DNA of 30,347 nucleotides from Clostridiales bacterium. Its GTDB lineage: Bacteria; Bacillota; Clostridia; Lachnospirales; Lachnospiraceae. The stretch spans positions 1 to 30,347 of the forward strand of contig QAKV01000039.1 in the NCBI GenBank assembly GCA_003343625.1. The letters run 5' to 3'. Shown here piece after piece: positions 1 through 9,689 of the stretch (the first letter of the stretch is position 1; every line of letters starts with the position of its first letter). The translations under genes were made by a program, and so were the position numbers. The notes beneath the pieces are model-generated. The model was not told where the DNA came from, made no database searches, and worked only from the letters and a program-made list of their open reading frames with translations.

Positions 1-38
1 AAATGAGCGCCTTTGCCACAAATATCGCATTTTGCCAT
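1..38 (-). CDS. rpmB: 50S ribosomal protein L28, N-terminal fragment
   Basis: Only the first 12 codons lie in the window; the gene continues past the left edge on the minus strand. The reading is MAKCDICGKGAH, which matches the start of bacterial L28, including the CxxC pair found in zinc-binding L28 forms. A strong ribosome binding site (GAGGAGGTG on the minus strand, about 44-53) sits upstream of the ATG at 38-36. L28 is a structural protein of the large ribosomal subunit. The divergent placement of rpmB next to yloU, fakA and recG is a familiar Firmicutes arrangement and supports the call. Confidence 0.9.
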   Translation of the reverse strand, partial: MAKCDICGKGAH

Positions 39-86
39 GATTGCACCTCCTCAAACTTTATTAGTCGTTTGACTGACAACATCAGT

Positions 87-115
87 ATGATAGCAGAATT
101 TGGCGTATTTGGCAA
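87..115 (-). promoter_or_regulatory. Sigma-A type promoter for rpmB
   Basis: Read on the minus strand, TTGCCA (115-110) and TATCAT (92-87) are 17 bp apart, the ideal spacing, and lie about 50 bp upstream of the rpmB start codon. Confidence 0.6.
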
Positions 116-154
116 GCAAAATATCCTCAAAAATTGAAAAAGTTAAAATTCATA

Positions 155-183
155 TTCCCTTTTTGAGGGAAAACGGTTATAAT
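155..183 (+). promoter_or_regulatory. Likely promoter for the yloU-fakA-recG operon
   Basis: A perfect -10 box TATAAT is at 178-183, 37 bp before the yloU start. The -35 position (155-160, TTCCCT) is weak, so the exact -35 element is uncertain. Confidence 0.5.
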
Positions 184-219
184 AAGCATAGATTTTTTCA
201 GGAAAAAGGAGGTTACCAC

Positions 220-576
220 ATGAAGGGTTCTTCTATGACGACCCATATGGGCAGCATTACGATTGACAACGAAGTGATCGCTCAGTATGCGGGGACGGTA
301 GCGGTGGAATGTTTTGGAATTGTCGGTATGGGCGTTACGGTCAAGGGCGGTCTGGTGAAGCTGCTCAAAAGGGACAGCATCACGAAGGGAATTGCCGTTA
401 CGCTGAACAACAATAAGCTCACTCTTGATTTTCACGTCATCGTCGCCTACGGCGTCAGCATCCTGGCGGTGGCGGACAACCTGATCAGCAACGTGAAATA
501 TAAGGTAGAAGAATTTACCGGCATCGAAATAGAGAAAATCAACATCTTTGTAGAAGGTGTGCGGGTGATTGATTAA
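220..576 (+). CDS. Asp23/Gls24 family protein (YloU-like)
   Basis: A 118-residue protein of the Asp23/Gls24 (DUF322) family. Members are small cytoplasmic or membrane-associated proteins linked to envelope stress in Gram-positives, and their biochemical role is not settled. The family features seen are the early GSITIDNEVIAQYAG segment, the ECFGIVGMG turn, and a C-terminal VNIFVEGVRV-like strand (here INIFVEGVRVID). The start at 220 is chosen because AAAGGAGG (205-212) precedes it at good spacing; the open frame extends upstream to 100 but that part is AT-rich and has no ribosome binding site. It is the first gene of a run with fakA (14 bp gap) and recG, as in Bacillus yloU-yloV. Confidence 0.88.
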   Translation: MKGSSMTTHMGSITIDNEVIAQYAGTVAVECFGIVGMGVTVKGGLVKLLKRDSITKGIAVTLNNNKLTLDFHVIVAYGVSILAVADNLISNVKYKVEEFTGIEIEKINIFVEGVRVID

Positions 577-590
577 GGAGGATTTTAACC

Positions 591-2312
591 GTGGCTGTAA
601 ATACGATCGACGCTAAGATGCTCGCAAAGATGTTCTTAGCCGGAGCCAAGAATCTCGAAAGCAAGAAAGAATGGATCAATGAACTGAACGTATTCCCGGT
701 TCCGGACGGGGACACCGGCACCAACATGACCCTGACGATCATGTCCGCAGCCAAAGATGTGGCTGCCATGGAGGCGAATAACGATCTGGACATGCAGTCG
801 TTGGCGAAAGCCATCTCTTCCGGTTCCTTAAGGGGCGCCAGAGGCAACTCGGGCGTCATTTTGTCGCAGTTATTCCGGGGCTTTACAAAAGCCATCCGGG
901 AATCCGAGACCATCGACATTCCTCTGCTGGCGCAGGCATCTGAGCGGGCGGTGGAAACCGCATACAAGGCGGTTATGAAACCGAAAGAAGGCACGATTCT
1001 CACCGTGGCTAAAGGCGCTTCCTTAAAAGCGAGGGAGCTGGCCGACGCCGGGGAAACGGATCTGGAAAAGTATATCGGCGCCATCATCGAGCATGCGGAT
1101 TATGTGCTCAGCCAGACGCCGGAGATGCTGCCCGTTTTAAAGCAGGCGGGCGTGGTCGATTCCGGTGGGCAGGGCCTGATGCAGGTGCTCAAAGGCGCCT
1201 ATGAAGCCTTCCTGGGCAAAGAAGTGGACTTCAAGCTGAAGGATAGCCGCAGTGCGGCCGGCGCTCCGTTTTCTTCCATCGGAGCTGCGCCGCAGGTGGA
1301 GGCGGATATCAGGTTCGGCTATTGTACCGAGTTCATCATCATGCTGAACAAGACTTTCAATATCAAACAGGAGATGGATTTCAAGGCATATCTGGAGTCC
1401 ATCGGAGATTCTATCGTGGTGGTTGCGGACGACGATGTGGTCAAGGTACACGTACATACCAACGACCCGGGTCTGGCGATCCAGAAGGCGTTGAAGTACG
1501 GCGCGCTCTCCAATATGAAAATCGACAACATGCGTCTGGAACATCACGAGAAGGTCATCAAGATGAACCAGAAGGCGGAGGAGGCCCGGACGGCAGCTCG
1601 GCCGGACGGAGAGATGACCGTCCAGAGCGCCCCGGAAGCTGCTCCCGCCCGCAAGGAGACCGGCTTCATCGCGGTTTCCGTAGGCGAGGGAATGAACGCC
1701 ATCTTAAAGGATCTGGGCGTAGACTATATTATAGAAGGCGGGCAGACCATGAACCCCAGCACGGAGGACGTGCTCAACGCCATCGATCAGGTGAACGCAG
1801 ACACGATTTATGTGCTGCCCAACAACAAAAACATCATCCTGGCAGCCAATCAGGCAAAATATATGACCGAGGATAAGAAGATCATCGTCATTCCTACCAA
1901 AACCATCGCCCAGGGGATTACAGCGGTCATCAATTTTGCGGCGGATCTGAACGCTGAGGAGAACGAAGCCGCCATGACGGAGGCTATCGGCGCGGTGAAG
2001 ACCGGCGAAGTGACTTACGCGGTGCGGGATACCGTGATCGACGATTACGAGATCAGGCAGGGCGACTTCATGGGAATCGGCGACGATGGCATTCTCGCTG
2101 TTGGACAGGCCATCGAAGGCGTCACGCTGAATATGATCGACCGGATGATGGAAGAAGATCTGGAGCTGATCAGCATCTATTACGGACAGGAGACGAAAGA
2201 GGACGAGGCGGAAGCCCTTCGGGAAAAGGTGGAGCAGAAGTATCCTTCCTGCGATGTGGAGCTGCAGTATGGCGGACAGCCCATTTACTACTATATTGTA
2301 TCCGTCGAGTGA
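591..2312 (+). CDS. fakA: DAK2-domain fatty acid kinase subunit FakA/YloV
   Basis: A 573-residue protein of the YloV/FakA family (B. subtilis YloV is about 550). FakA is the ATP-binding subunit that phosphorylates fatty acids held by a FakB protein, feeding exogenous fatty acids into phospholipid synthesis. The DAK2 nucleotide site is visible: VPDGDTGTNM (37-46), ARGNSGVILSQ (83-93) and AGVVDSGGQGL (186-196). A middle domain and a C-terminal DegV-like half follow, joined by an Ala/Glu-rich linker around 325-355. The start is GTG at 591, behind AAGGAGG (about 575-581). No fakB is in the window, so substrate delivery must come from elsewhere. The name is by family; kinase activity is inferred. 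Confidence 0.9.
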   Translation: MAVNTIDAKMLAKMFLAGAKNLESKKEWINELNVFPVPDGDTGTNMTLTIMSAAKDVAAMEANNDLDMQSLAKAISSGSLRGARGNSGVILSQLFRGFTKAIRESETIDIPLLAQASERAVETAYKAVMKPKEGTILTVAKGASLKARELADAGETDLEKYIGAIIEHADYVLSQTPEMLPVLKQAGVVDSGGQGLMQVLKGAYEAFLGKEVDFKLKDSRSAAGAPFSSIGAAPQVEADIRFGYCTEFIIMLNKTFNIKQEMDFKAYLESIGDSIVVVADDDVVKVHVHTNDPGLAIQKALKYGALSNMKIDNMRLEHHEKVIKMNQKAEEARTAARPDGEMTVQSAPEAAPARKETGFIAVSVGEGMNAILKDLGVDYIIEGGQTMNPSTEDVLNAIDQVNADTIYVLPNNKNIILAANQAKYMTEDKKIIVIPTKTIAQGITAVINFAADLNAEENEAAMTEAIGAVKTGEVTYAVRDTVIDDYEIRQGDFMGIGDDGILAVGQAIEGVTLNMIDRMMEEDLELISIYYGQETKEDEAEALREKVEQKYPSCDVELQYGGQPIYYYIVSVE

Positions 2313-2318
2313 CAGGAC

Positions 2319-4352
2319 ATGAGAGCAGAAGATTCCGTTTCAGTGATAAAAGGCGTAGGGGCGAAAACCACTGCGCTTTTTTCAAAACTTCATATCGACA
2401 CGGCAGGCCAGCTGGCCTGCCATTTTCCGCGTTCTTATGAACACTATGAACCCGTCGTCTCCATCGCCGAGCTGCGTCCGGGAGAGGTTGCCGCGATCAG
2501 GGCGTGCGTGATCGGGACGCCTTCCGTCGTCCGGGCGGGAGGGCTTGCGATCACCCACGCCACGGTGGGAGACGTCACGGGACAAATGAGACTCACCTGG
2601 TTCCGTATGCCTTATCTGAAGAAAGTCCTGCAGCCCGGAAGCGTGCACGTCTTTCGAGGCATGGTGAAGAGCGGGACGAAGAATGCGCTTCTGATGGAGC
2701 ATCCGAAAATGTTCCAGCTCCAGGAATACGAGAAGCTGTCGGGAAGCTGGCAGCCCTGTTATGCCCTGACGCCCGGTTTAAGCGACCGCATGTTTTCCAA
2801 ATGCGTGCGCCAGGTACTGGATCAGCTGGATTTCCCGGATTATCTGCCGCAAATGGAAAGGGAAAGATACCGCCTGATTCCTCTTTCGGAGGCAATGGAG
2901 GGAATTCATTTCCCGCAGGATGAAACGGCGCTGAAAGCGGCCAGAAGGCGTCTGGTATTCGACGAATTTTTGGCTTTCCTGGTACAGATTCGGCGGCAAA
3001 AAGCAGAAAATGATAAGCTTTTGGTCGATCGCCCTCTGATTCGCGCCCGGGAGACCGAGAGCCTGATCGGGGCCTTACCCTATTCCCTCACAGAAGCTCA
3101 GAAAAGGGTGTGGGGGGAGATCGAGGAAGATCTGCAAAGGCATACGGCTATGAACCGTCTGGTGCAGGGCGATGTGGGCAGCGGAAAGACCATTTTGGCT
3201 TTCCTCGCCCTCCTCATGTGCGCGGCCAACGGTCGCCAGGGCTGCCTGATGGCGCCCACGGAAGTGCTGGCCAATCAGCATTATGAAGCATTGCGGGAGC
3301 TGACGGATCGCTATGGCCTTTGCATCCGGCCTGCTCTGCTCACCGGATCTCTGACCGCTGCTCAAAAGCGAAAGATTTATGAGCGAATCGCTTCCGGCAG
3401 CGTCAATGTGGCGGTGGGCACCCATGCCCTGATCCAGGAGAAGGTCATCTGGCAGGATCTGGCGCTGGTGGTGACGGATGAGCAGCACCGTTTCGGCGTG
3501 CGCCAGCGGGAGAGCCTGGCGGGCAAAGGGGAAAATGCCCATGTGCTGGTCATGAGCGCTACGCCTATCCCCCGTACTCTGGCCATCGTGCTATACGGGG
3601 ATCTCCATATTTCTTTGCTGGATGAGATGCCAAAAAACCGCCTCCCCATCAAAAACTGCGTGGTGGATCCTTCTTTTCGAAAAAAGGCCTACGCTTTCCT
3701 GCGGGCACGGGTGGAAGCGGGAGAGCAGGCCTACGTGATCTGCCCCATGGTGGAAGAAGGAGAAATGGAAGGGCTGGAAAACGTTCTGGATTATTCGGAA
3801 AAGCTGAAAGCGGCTCTGCCGGGCGTGCGAATTTCCCCTCTCCACGGCAAGATGAAGGCGTCTGAAAAACAGCGGATCATGAACGATTTTGCGGAGCACA
3901 GGCTGGATATTCTGGTTTCCACCACGGTGATAGAGGTGGGGATCAACGTGCCAAACGCCACGGTGATGTTAGTGGAAAACGCGGAGCGATTCGGACTGGC
4001 TCAGCTACACCAGTTACGAGGTCGGGTGGGGCGCGGACAAAAACAGAGTTTCTGTATTTTTATGACCGGGGACGGAAGCGGCAGAAACAATCGACGTCTG
4101 GACGTGCTCAACCGTTCCAACGACGGCTTTTTCATCGCGGCGGAGGATCTGAAGCTGCGTGGCCCGGGAGATCTGTTCGGGATCCGTCAGAGCGGGGCCC
4201 TGGAATTTTCTTTGGGCGATATCTACCGGGATTCGGAGGTGCTTCTGGAGGCCGGGGAACTGGCGGACCGGATTTTAAACGGAGATGCGGCCCCGGATCT
4301 GGAGGAAGCGATTGCGGGCGCCGGACGCCAAATCGACTATCGGAGCATCTGA
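2319..4352 (+). CDS. recG: ATP-dependent DNA helicase RecG
   Basis: A 677-residue superfamily 2 helicase, normal length for RecG. It remodels stalled replication forks and Holliday junctions. Visible parts: an N-terminal helix-hairpin-type segment (VSVIKGVGAKT, 7-17), an OB-fold wedge domain (about 55-130), Walker A GDVGSGKT (284-291), the DEQH box followed by RFGVRQR (387-396), motif III SATPIPRT (413-420), and motif VI as QLRGRVGRG in the second RecA-like domain. The ATG at 2319 is only 6 bp after the fakA stop with a weak AGGA, which suggests translational coupling. recG closes the yloU-fakA-recG run; the next gene has its own promoter. Confidence 0.96.
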   Translation: MRAEDSVSVIKGVGAKTTALFSKLHIDTAGQLACHFPRSYEHYEPVVSIAELRPGEVAAIRACVIGTPSVVRAGGLAITHATVGDVTGQMRLTWFRMPYLKKVLQPGSVHVFRGMVKSGTKNALLMEHPKMFQLQEYEKLSGSWQPCYALTPGLSDRMFSKCVRQVLDQLDFPDYLPQMERERYRLIPLSEAMEGIHFPQDETALKAARRRLVFDEFLAFLVQIRRQKAENDKLLVDRPLIRARETESLIGALPYSLTEAQKRVWGEIEEDLQRHTAMNRLVQGDVGSGKTILAFLALLMCAANGRQGCLMAPTEVLANQHYEALRELTDRYGLCIRPALLTGSLTAAQKRKIYERIASGSVNVAVGTHALIQEKVIWQDLALVVTDEQHRFGVRQRESLAGKGENAHVLVMSATPIPRTLAIVLYGDLHISLLDEMPKNRLPIKNCVVDPSFRKKAYAFLRARVEAGEQAYVICPMVEEGEMEGLENVLDYSEKLKAALPGVRISPLHGKMKASEKQRIMNDFAEHRLDILVSTTVIEVGINVPNATVMLVENAERFGLAQLHQLRGRVGRGQKQSFCIFMTGDGSGRNNRRLDVLNRSNDGFFIAAEDLKLRGPGDLFGIRQSGALEFSLGDIYRDSEVLLEAGELADRILNGDAAPDLEEAIAGAGRQIDYRSI

Positions 4353-4367
4353 ACGCTTTGTTTTTGC

Positions 4368-4396
4368 TTTTCAAAATCGAACGTATGTGTTATACT
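4368..4396 (+). promoter_or_regulatory. Promoter for the topoisomerase gene pair
   Basis: TTTTCA (4368-4373) and TATACT (4391-4396) are 17 bp apart, with a TG two bases before the -10 that may act as an extended -10. The pair lies in the 85-bp gap after recG, 42 bp before the B-subunit start. Confidence 0.65.
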
Positions 4397-4437
4397 GCTT
4401 GGAAACGACTCAACAAATTCGGAAGGGAAGAACGAGA

Positions 4438-6360
4438 ATGGCAATCAATGGAACATATGATGCTTCCAGCATTACCGTACTGGAAGGGCTGGAAGCCGTG
4501 CGCATGCGGCCGGGAATGTATATCGGCAGCGTTTCCACCAGAGGGTTGAATCATCTGATCTACGAAATCGTGGACAACTCCGTGGACGAGCATCTGGCTG
4601 GTTTTTGCAGCAAGATCACGGTAATCCTGGAAGAGGACGGTTCCGCAACGGTGACGGACGACGGGCGGGGCATCCCTGTGGGGATGCACGAGAAGGGTGT
4701 GAGCGCGGAGCGGTTGGTGTTCACCACGCTGCATGCCGGAGGAAAGTTCGATCATTCCGCCTATAAGACCAGCGGAGGCCTGCATGGCGTGGGTTCTTCT
4801 GTTGTCAACGCGCTTTCTGCGAGATTGACCGTTCGGGTTAAGGACGGAAAGCATATATATGAGGATTCCTATACCAGGGGCATTCCTGTGACCGAACTGG
4901 TCAACGGACTTCCTCCGGTCGTGGGAAAGACGAAGGAAACCGGCACTTCCATCAATTTCCTGCCCGATGATACAATTTTTGAAAGAACTCGTTTTAAAGA
5001 AGACGATATCAAAAGTCGTTTGCATGAGACGGCCTATTTAAACCCCGCCCTCACCATCTGCTTTGAGGATCGGAGAAAAGAACCCGCCGAGGTGCTTGAG
5101 TACCATGAGCCGGAAGGGCTGACGGGCTTTATCCGGGACATGAATAAGTCCAGCGAACCGGTGACGGATGTGATTTCCTTTTCCGGGGAGAGCGAAGGGA
5201 TTTCCGTAGAAGGGGCTATCCAGTACACGGACGATTTCCACGAGAACGTTCTGGGCTTTTGCAATAACATTTACAACGCTGAAGGGGGAACTCATCTGAC
5301 CGGCTTTAAGACGCAGTTCACGACGATCATCAACAGTTACGCCCGGGAGCTGAATATTTTGAAGGAAAAGGATCAGAATTTCACCGGGGCGGATGTGCGC
5401 ACCGGGATGACCGCCGTCATCTCCATCAAACATCCGGATCCCCGGTTTGAAGGTCAGACCAAGACGAAGCTGGACAACCAGGACGCGGCCCGGGTGGTGA
5501 GCAAAGTGACAGGGGAGCAGTTGACCCTGTATTTCGACCGCAACCTGGAGGCTCTAAAGAACGTCATCGGCTGCGCGGAAAAGGCTGCAAAAATCCGAAA
5601 GACCGAAGAGCGGGCGAGGACGAACCTCCTGACAAAGCAGAAGTTTTCCTTCGATTCCAACGGCAAACTGGCTAACTGCGAATCGAAAGATCCGTCCAAA
5701 TGCGAGATCTTCATCGTGGAGGGAGACTCCGCCGGCGGATCCGCCAAAATGGCCAGAAACCGGATGTACCAGGCAATCCTGCCCATCCGGGGCAAGATTT
5801 TGAATGTGGAAAAGGCCAGCATCGACAAAGTTTTGGCCAATGCCGAAATCAAGACCATGATCAATGCCTTTGGCTGCGGGTTCTCCGAAGGATATGGAAA
5901 CGATTTCGACATCGCGAAGCTGCGCTATGATAAGATCATCATCATGGCGGATGCGGACGTGGACGGGGCGCATATTTCCAACTTGCTTCTGACGCTGTTT
6001 TATCGCTTTATGCCGGAGCTGATTTTCGAAGGGCATGTATATATCGCCATACCCCCGCTGTATAAGGCCATGCCCGCGAAGGGAAAAGAGGAGTATCTCT
6101 ACGACGACAAGGCGCTGGAGCGTTATCGAAAACGGCATAAAGGGCCCTTCACCCTCCAGCGCTATAAGGGACTGGGGGAAATGGACGCCCAGCAGCTGTG
6201 GGAGACCACCCTGGATCCGGAAACCAGAATGCTGAAACAGGTGGAGATCGAGGATGCCAGAATGGCTTCTGAAGTGACGGAAATGCTCATGGGAACGGAC
6301 GTGCCGCCCAGGAGGGCTTTTATCTACCTGAATGCGGCGGACGCGCAGCTGGATATCTGA
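4438..6360 (+). CDS. Type IIA topoisomerase B subunit (ParE/GyrB family)
   Basis: A 640-residue ATPase subunit of a type IIA topoisomerase. The GHKL ATP site is complete: Glu43 and Asn47 in EIVDNSVDE, DDGRGIP (74-80) and GGLHGVG (113-119). The transducer-domain lysine of the QTK loop is in GQTKTKL (339-345). The TOPRIM metal site shows EGDSAGG (428-434) and DADVDGAHI (505-513). The start at 4438 follows AAGGGAAG; the frame is open further upstream into recG but the conserved protein begins at MAING. It is co-transcribed with the A subunit 25 bp downstream. ParE and GyrB cannot be cleanly separated here; I lean to ParE because the partner lacks a GyrA box. A separate gyrBA pair near dnaA would settle this. 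Confidence 0.9.
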   Translation: MAINGTYDASSITVLEGLEAVRMRPGMYIGSVSTRGLNHLIYEIVDNSVDEHLAGFCSKITVILEEDGSATVTDDGRGIPVGMHEKGVSAERLVFTTLHAGGKFDHSAYKTSGGLHGVGSSVVNALSARLTVRVKDGKHIYEDSYTRGIPVTELVNGLPPVVGKTKETGTSINFLPDDTIFERTRFKEDDIKSRLHETAYLNPALTICFEDRRKEPAEVLEYHEPEGLTGFIRDMNKSSEPVTDVISFSGESEGISVEGAIQYTDDFHENVLGFCNNIYNAEGGTHLTGFKTQFTTIINSYARELNILKEKDQNFTGADVRTGMTAVISIKHPDPRFEGQTKTKLDNQDAARVVSKVTGEQLTLYFDRNLEALKNVIGCAEKAAKIRKTEERARTNLLTKQKFSFDSNGKLANCESKDPSKCEIFIVEGDSAGGSAKMARNRMYQAILPIRGKILNVEKASIDKVLANAEIKTMINAFGCGFSEGYGNDFDIAKLRYDKIIIMADADVDGAHISNLLLTLFYRFMPELIFEGHVYIAIPPLYKAMPAKGKEEYLYDDKALERYRKRHKGPFTLQRYKGLGEMDAQQLWETTLDPETRMLKQVEIEDARMASEVTEMLMGTDVPPRRAFIYLNAADAQLDI

Positions 6361-6385
6361 TGAGTAAAGAGAGGGCCAAACACAG

Positions 6386-8623
6386 ATGAATGACAGGATC
6401 ATCAAAACAGAATATTCCGAAGTGATGCAGAAGTCCTTTATCGACTACGCCATGAGCGTCATCGTTTCCAGGGCGCTGCCCGATGTCAGGGACGGGCTCA
6501 AGCCGGTACAGCGAAGGGTTCTCTACGATATGTACGAGCTGGGGATCCGCAGCGATCGCCCCTACAGAAAGAGCGCCCGCATCGTCGGCGATACCATGGG
6601 TAAATATCACCCCCACGGAGACAGCTCCATTTATGAAGCGCTTGTGGTGATGGCACAAGAGTTCAAAAAGGGAGTGCCCCTCATCGACGGCCACGGCAAC
6701 TTCGGCAACATCGAGGGGGACGGAGCCGCAGCCATGCGGTACACGGAGGCGCGCCTTCAGAAGATCACCCAGGAGGCTTTTCTGGAAGACCTGGATAAAA
6801 ACGTGGTGGACTTCGTTCCCAACTTCGACGAGACGGAAAAAGAACCCTCGGTGCTCCCCTGCAAGATACCCAATCTTTTGGTCAACGGTTCGGAAGGAAT
6901 CGCGGTAGGGATGGCCACCAGCATCCCGCCCCACAACCTGGGGGAAGTGATCGACGCCATGAAGGCCTACATGCAGGACGAGAGCATTTCCACGAAGGAG
7001 CTCATGCGATACTTAAAAGGGCCGGATTTCCCCACCGGAGGAATCGTGACCAACAAAGACGAGCTGGTGAGCATCTATGAGACCGGCGCGGGAAAGATCC
7101 GCCTGCGGGGGCGGGTGGAGACGGAAAAGGGCAAGGGAGGCAGAACCAATGTGGTCATCACCGAGATCCCCTACACCATGATCGGCGCCAATATCGGGAA
7201 ATTTCTGGCGGATGTGGCCGCTCTCGCGGAGAGTAAGAAGACGGCGGATATCGTGGATATTTCCAACCAGTCCTCCAAAGAGGGAATCCGCATCGTGATC
7301 GAACTCAAACGGGACGCGGACGTGGACAATTTTATCGGCCTGCTGTATAAAAAGACCCGGCTGGAAGATTCCTTCGGCGTCAACATGCTCGCCATCGCCG
7401 ATGGCCGTCCGGAAACCATGGGGTTAAAGCAGATTCTTAAGGCTAACGTAGAGTTCCAGTTCGAAATCAACCGGCGCAAGTATGAAACCCTTCTGGAAAA
7501 AGAACAGAACAGGAGGGAGATTCAGGAAGGGCTGATCAAAGCCTGCAATGTGATCGACCTGATCATCGAAATCCTTCGGGGATCCCGGGATCGGGCTATG
7601 GCCAAAGCCTGTCTGGTGGAGGGCAACACGGAAGGGATTTCCTTTAAATCGAAAGAATCGGCTGTCATGGCGGGATATCTGCGCTTCACTGACCGTCAGG
7701 CGGACGCCATCCTGGATATGCGGCTGTATAAGCTGATCGGGCTGGAGATCGAGGCTCTGGTGAAGGAACACGAAGAGACGCTTGCCAACATTTACCGCTA
7801 CGAGGATATTCTCGAAAGAAAGAGTTCCATGGCGCAGGTGATTTTGAACGATCTGGAAGCCATGAAGAGAGCATATTCCAAAGAGAGAAGGACTTCCATC
7901 GAAAACTGCGGAGAAGTCGTCTATGAGGAGAAAAAGCCCGAAGAGATCGACGTATATTGCCTCATCGATCGCTTTGGCTATACGCGGATCATCGATACGG
8001 GAACCTATGAGCGCAACCGGGATGCGGTGATTTCGGAAAGCCGTTTCGCTTTCGCCTGCAAAAACACGGGAAGGATTTGTCTGTTCACCGATACCGGACA
8101 GCTGTATACGGTCAAGGTGGCCGATCTCCCCTTCGGCAAGCTGCGGGACAAAGGGGTTCCGCTGGACAACGTGAGCAACTTCGATTCGGCGAAAGAACGG
8201 CTCCTTCTGGCCGCCGGGCAGAGCGAGCTGAATCTGTACAGAATTCTGTTCATCACAGGACAGGCCATGGCGAAAGCGGTGGACGGCGGGGAGTTCGACG
8301 TGACCAAAAAGACCGTGGCGGCAACCCGCCTGTCCCCCGGCGACAGGGTGGTGGATGTGACGATTCTAAAGGATCAGAAAAACATCGCGCTGCAGTCCAG
8401 GGACGGATATTTCCTCCGGTTTTCGGTTGAGGAGATTCCTGAAAAAAAGAAGACGGCAATCGGCGTGCGGGCCATGCGGCTGGCGGAGGGCGATGAGCTG
8501 GAGGCCGTGTACTATGATTCCCCCGGACAGGAAACGTCTATCGCCTATAAGAGCAGAACGCTGACGCTCAGCCAGATCCGCGCCGGAAAGCGGGATCAAA
8601 AGGGCGTCAAGATCAGAGGATAA
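6386..8623 (+). CDS. Type IIA topoisomerase A subunit, topoisomerase IV-like
   Basis: A 745-residue DNA cleavage-rejoining subunit. The catalytic tyrosine is Tyr119 in AAMRYTEAR. The quinolone-resistance-determining region reads [15 protein letters not shown], with Ser80 and Glu84 at the positions of E. coli GyrA Ser83 and Asp87, so no classic resistance substitution is seen. The tower and coiled-coil region (about 330-490) is followed by a beta-pinwheel C-terminal domain (about 505-745). I find no QRRGG-type GyrA box at the expected blade, which favours a ParC-like enzyme that decatenates or relaxes DNA rather than wrapping it for negative supercoiling. AGAGAGGG lies before the ATG. The ParC reading is inference; the family is certain. 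Confidence 0.9.
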   Translation: MNDRIIKTEYSEVMQKSFIDYAMSVIVSRALPDVRDGLKPVQRRVLYDMYELGIRSDRPYRKSARIVGDTMGKYHPHGDSSIYEALVVMAQEFKKGVPLIDGHGNFGNIEGDGAAAMRYTEARLQKITQEAFLEDLDKNVVDFVPNFDETEKEPSVLPCKIPNLLVNGSEGIAVGMATSIPPHNLGEVIDAMKAYMQDESISTKELMRYLKGPDFPTGGIVTNKDELVSIYETGAGKIRLRGRVETEKGKGGRTNVVITEIPYTMIGANIGKFLADVAALAESKKTADIVDISNQSSKEGIRIVIELKRDADVDNFIGLLYKKTRLEDSFGVNMLAIADGRPETMGLKQILKANVEFQFEINRRKYETLLEKEQNRREIQEGLIKACNVIDLIIEILRGSRDRAMAKACLVEGNTEGISFKSKESAVMAGYLRFTDRQADAILDMRLYKLIGLEIEALVKEHEETLANIYRYEDILERKSSMAQVILNDLEAMKRAYSKERRTSIENCGEVVYEEKKPEEIDVYCLIDRFGYTRIIDTGTYERNRDAVISESRFAFACKNTGRICLFTDTGQLYTVKVADLPFGKLRDKGVPLDNVSNFDSAKERLLLAAGQSELNLYRILFITGQAMAKAVDGGEFDVTKKTVAATRLSPGDRVVDVTILKDQKNIALQSRDGYFLRFSVEEIPEKKKTAIGVRAMRLAEGDELEAVYYDSPGQETSIAYKSRTLTLSQIRAGKRDQKGVKIRG

Positions 8624-8637
8624 AGGAGGATTTCTCT

Positions 8638-9222
8638 ATGAGAGTGATCGCAGGAGAGGCCAGGAGCCTTCCGCTGAAAACGCCTCAGGGCCAGGATACC
8701 AGGCCCACCACGGACCGGATCAAGGAAACGCTGTTCAATATCCTGCAGACCCGGATCCCGTGCAATGTATTCATCGATCTGTGCAGCGGCAGCGGCTCTA
8801 TCGGCATCGAAGCCATCAGCCGGGGCGCCCGGCGGGCTTACTTCGTGGAAAACGGAAGGGAAGCGGCAAAATGCATCGCGGACAATCTTCATTTCACGAA
8901 ATTCGAGGACAGAGCGGTTCTCTTAAGACAGGATGTTCTGGGGGCCATTCCATCCATCCACGAAAAGGAGGCGGACGTGATTTTCATGGATCCGCCTTAT
9001 GAGGCCGGCCTGGAAGAACCGGTGCTGGCAGCCCTTTCCCGCGCCCGTTATGTGACAGACCACACGTTGATCATCATCGAAGCGCAGCGTCAGAAGGATT
9101 TCGGTTTCGCCGAGACATACGGTTTTTCCGTTGTGCGGGAAAAATGCTACAAAACCAACAAACACGTATTTCTGAAGAGGAAAGAAGAAGATGAAAGCAG
9201 CGATTTACCCGGGAAGTTTTGA
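8638..9222 (+). CDS. rsmD: 16S rRNA (guanine-966-N2)-methyltransferase RsmD
   Basis: A 194-residue Rossmann-fold methyltransferase (family usually about 185). It uses S-adenosylmethionine to methylate G966 of 16S rRNA in the assembled 30S particle. The N-terminal [10 protein letters not shown] block, the SAM-binding [13 protein letters not shown] (47-59) and the catalytic DPPY (118-121) are all present. A strong AAAGGAGG (8623-8630) sits 7 bp before the ATG. It overlaps coaD by 32 bp, and rsmD-coaD is a classic bacterial pair (ylbH-ylbI in Bacillus). Confidence 0.95.
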   Translation: MRVIAGEARSLPLKTPQGQDTRPTTDRIKETLFNILQTRIPCNVFIDLCSGSGSIGIEAISRGARRAYFVENGREAAKCIADNLHFTKFEDRAVLLRQDVLGAIPSIHEKEADVIFMDPPYEAGLEEPVLAALSRARYVTDHTLIIIEAQRQKDFGFAETYGFSVVREKCYKTNKHVFLKRKEEDESSDLPGKF

Positions 9223-9682
9223 CCCGGTCACCTATGGTCATCTGGATGTGATTCGCCGGGCAGCGTCTATTTTTGACGAATTGACCGTGAGCGTGCTGAA
9301 TAATAAAGTAAAGACTCCATTGTTTTCTGTGGAGGAACGTGTTAAAATACTGGAAGAAGCGACAAAGGATTTGCCGAATGTGAAAGTGGAGTCCTTCAGC
9401 GGACTTCTGATCGATTATGCCCGCAGCAAGGACATCCATGTGGCGATCCGGGGTCTGCGCGCCATAACGGACTTCGAATACGAGCTTCAGAACGCGCAGA
9501 CCAACAAGATGCTCTCGGGCGGCGCACTGGATACGGTATTTCTGACCACCAGCCTGGAATATGCATATCTCAGCTCTTCCAGCGTGAAGGAAATCGCCAG
9601 CTTCGCCGGAGATATTTCCAAGTGCGTCCCTCCTTTTGTCGCCGATCTGGTATATGAAAAATATGGCCATCTCAAAAAGTGA
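9191..9682 (+). CDS. coaD: Phosphopantetheine adenylyltransferase CoaD
   Basis: A 163-residue nucleotidyltransferase catalysing the penultimate step of coenzyme A synthesis: 4'-phosphopantetheine plus ATP gives dephospho-CoA. The signature [11 protein letters not shown] (7-17) contains the TxGH ATP-binding motif, and SSSVKEIA in the C-terminal third corresponds to the ISSTxVR-type motif. Length is typical for the family. The start lies inside the 3' end of rsmD behind AGGAAAGAAG, which indicates tight coupling. The next gene follows 7 bp after the stop. Confidence 0.96.
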   Translation: MKAAIYPGSFDPVTYGHLDVIRRAASIFDELTVSVLNNKVKTPLFSVEERVKILEEATKDLPNVKVESFSGLLIDYARSKDIHVAIRGLRAITDFEYELQNAQTNKMLSGGALDTVFLTTSLEYAYLSSSSVKEIASFAGDISKCVPPFVADLVYEKYGHLKK

Positions 9683-9689
9683 GGAAACA

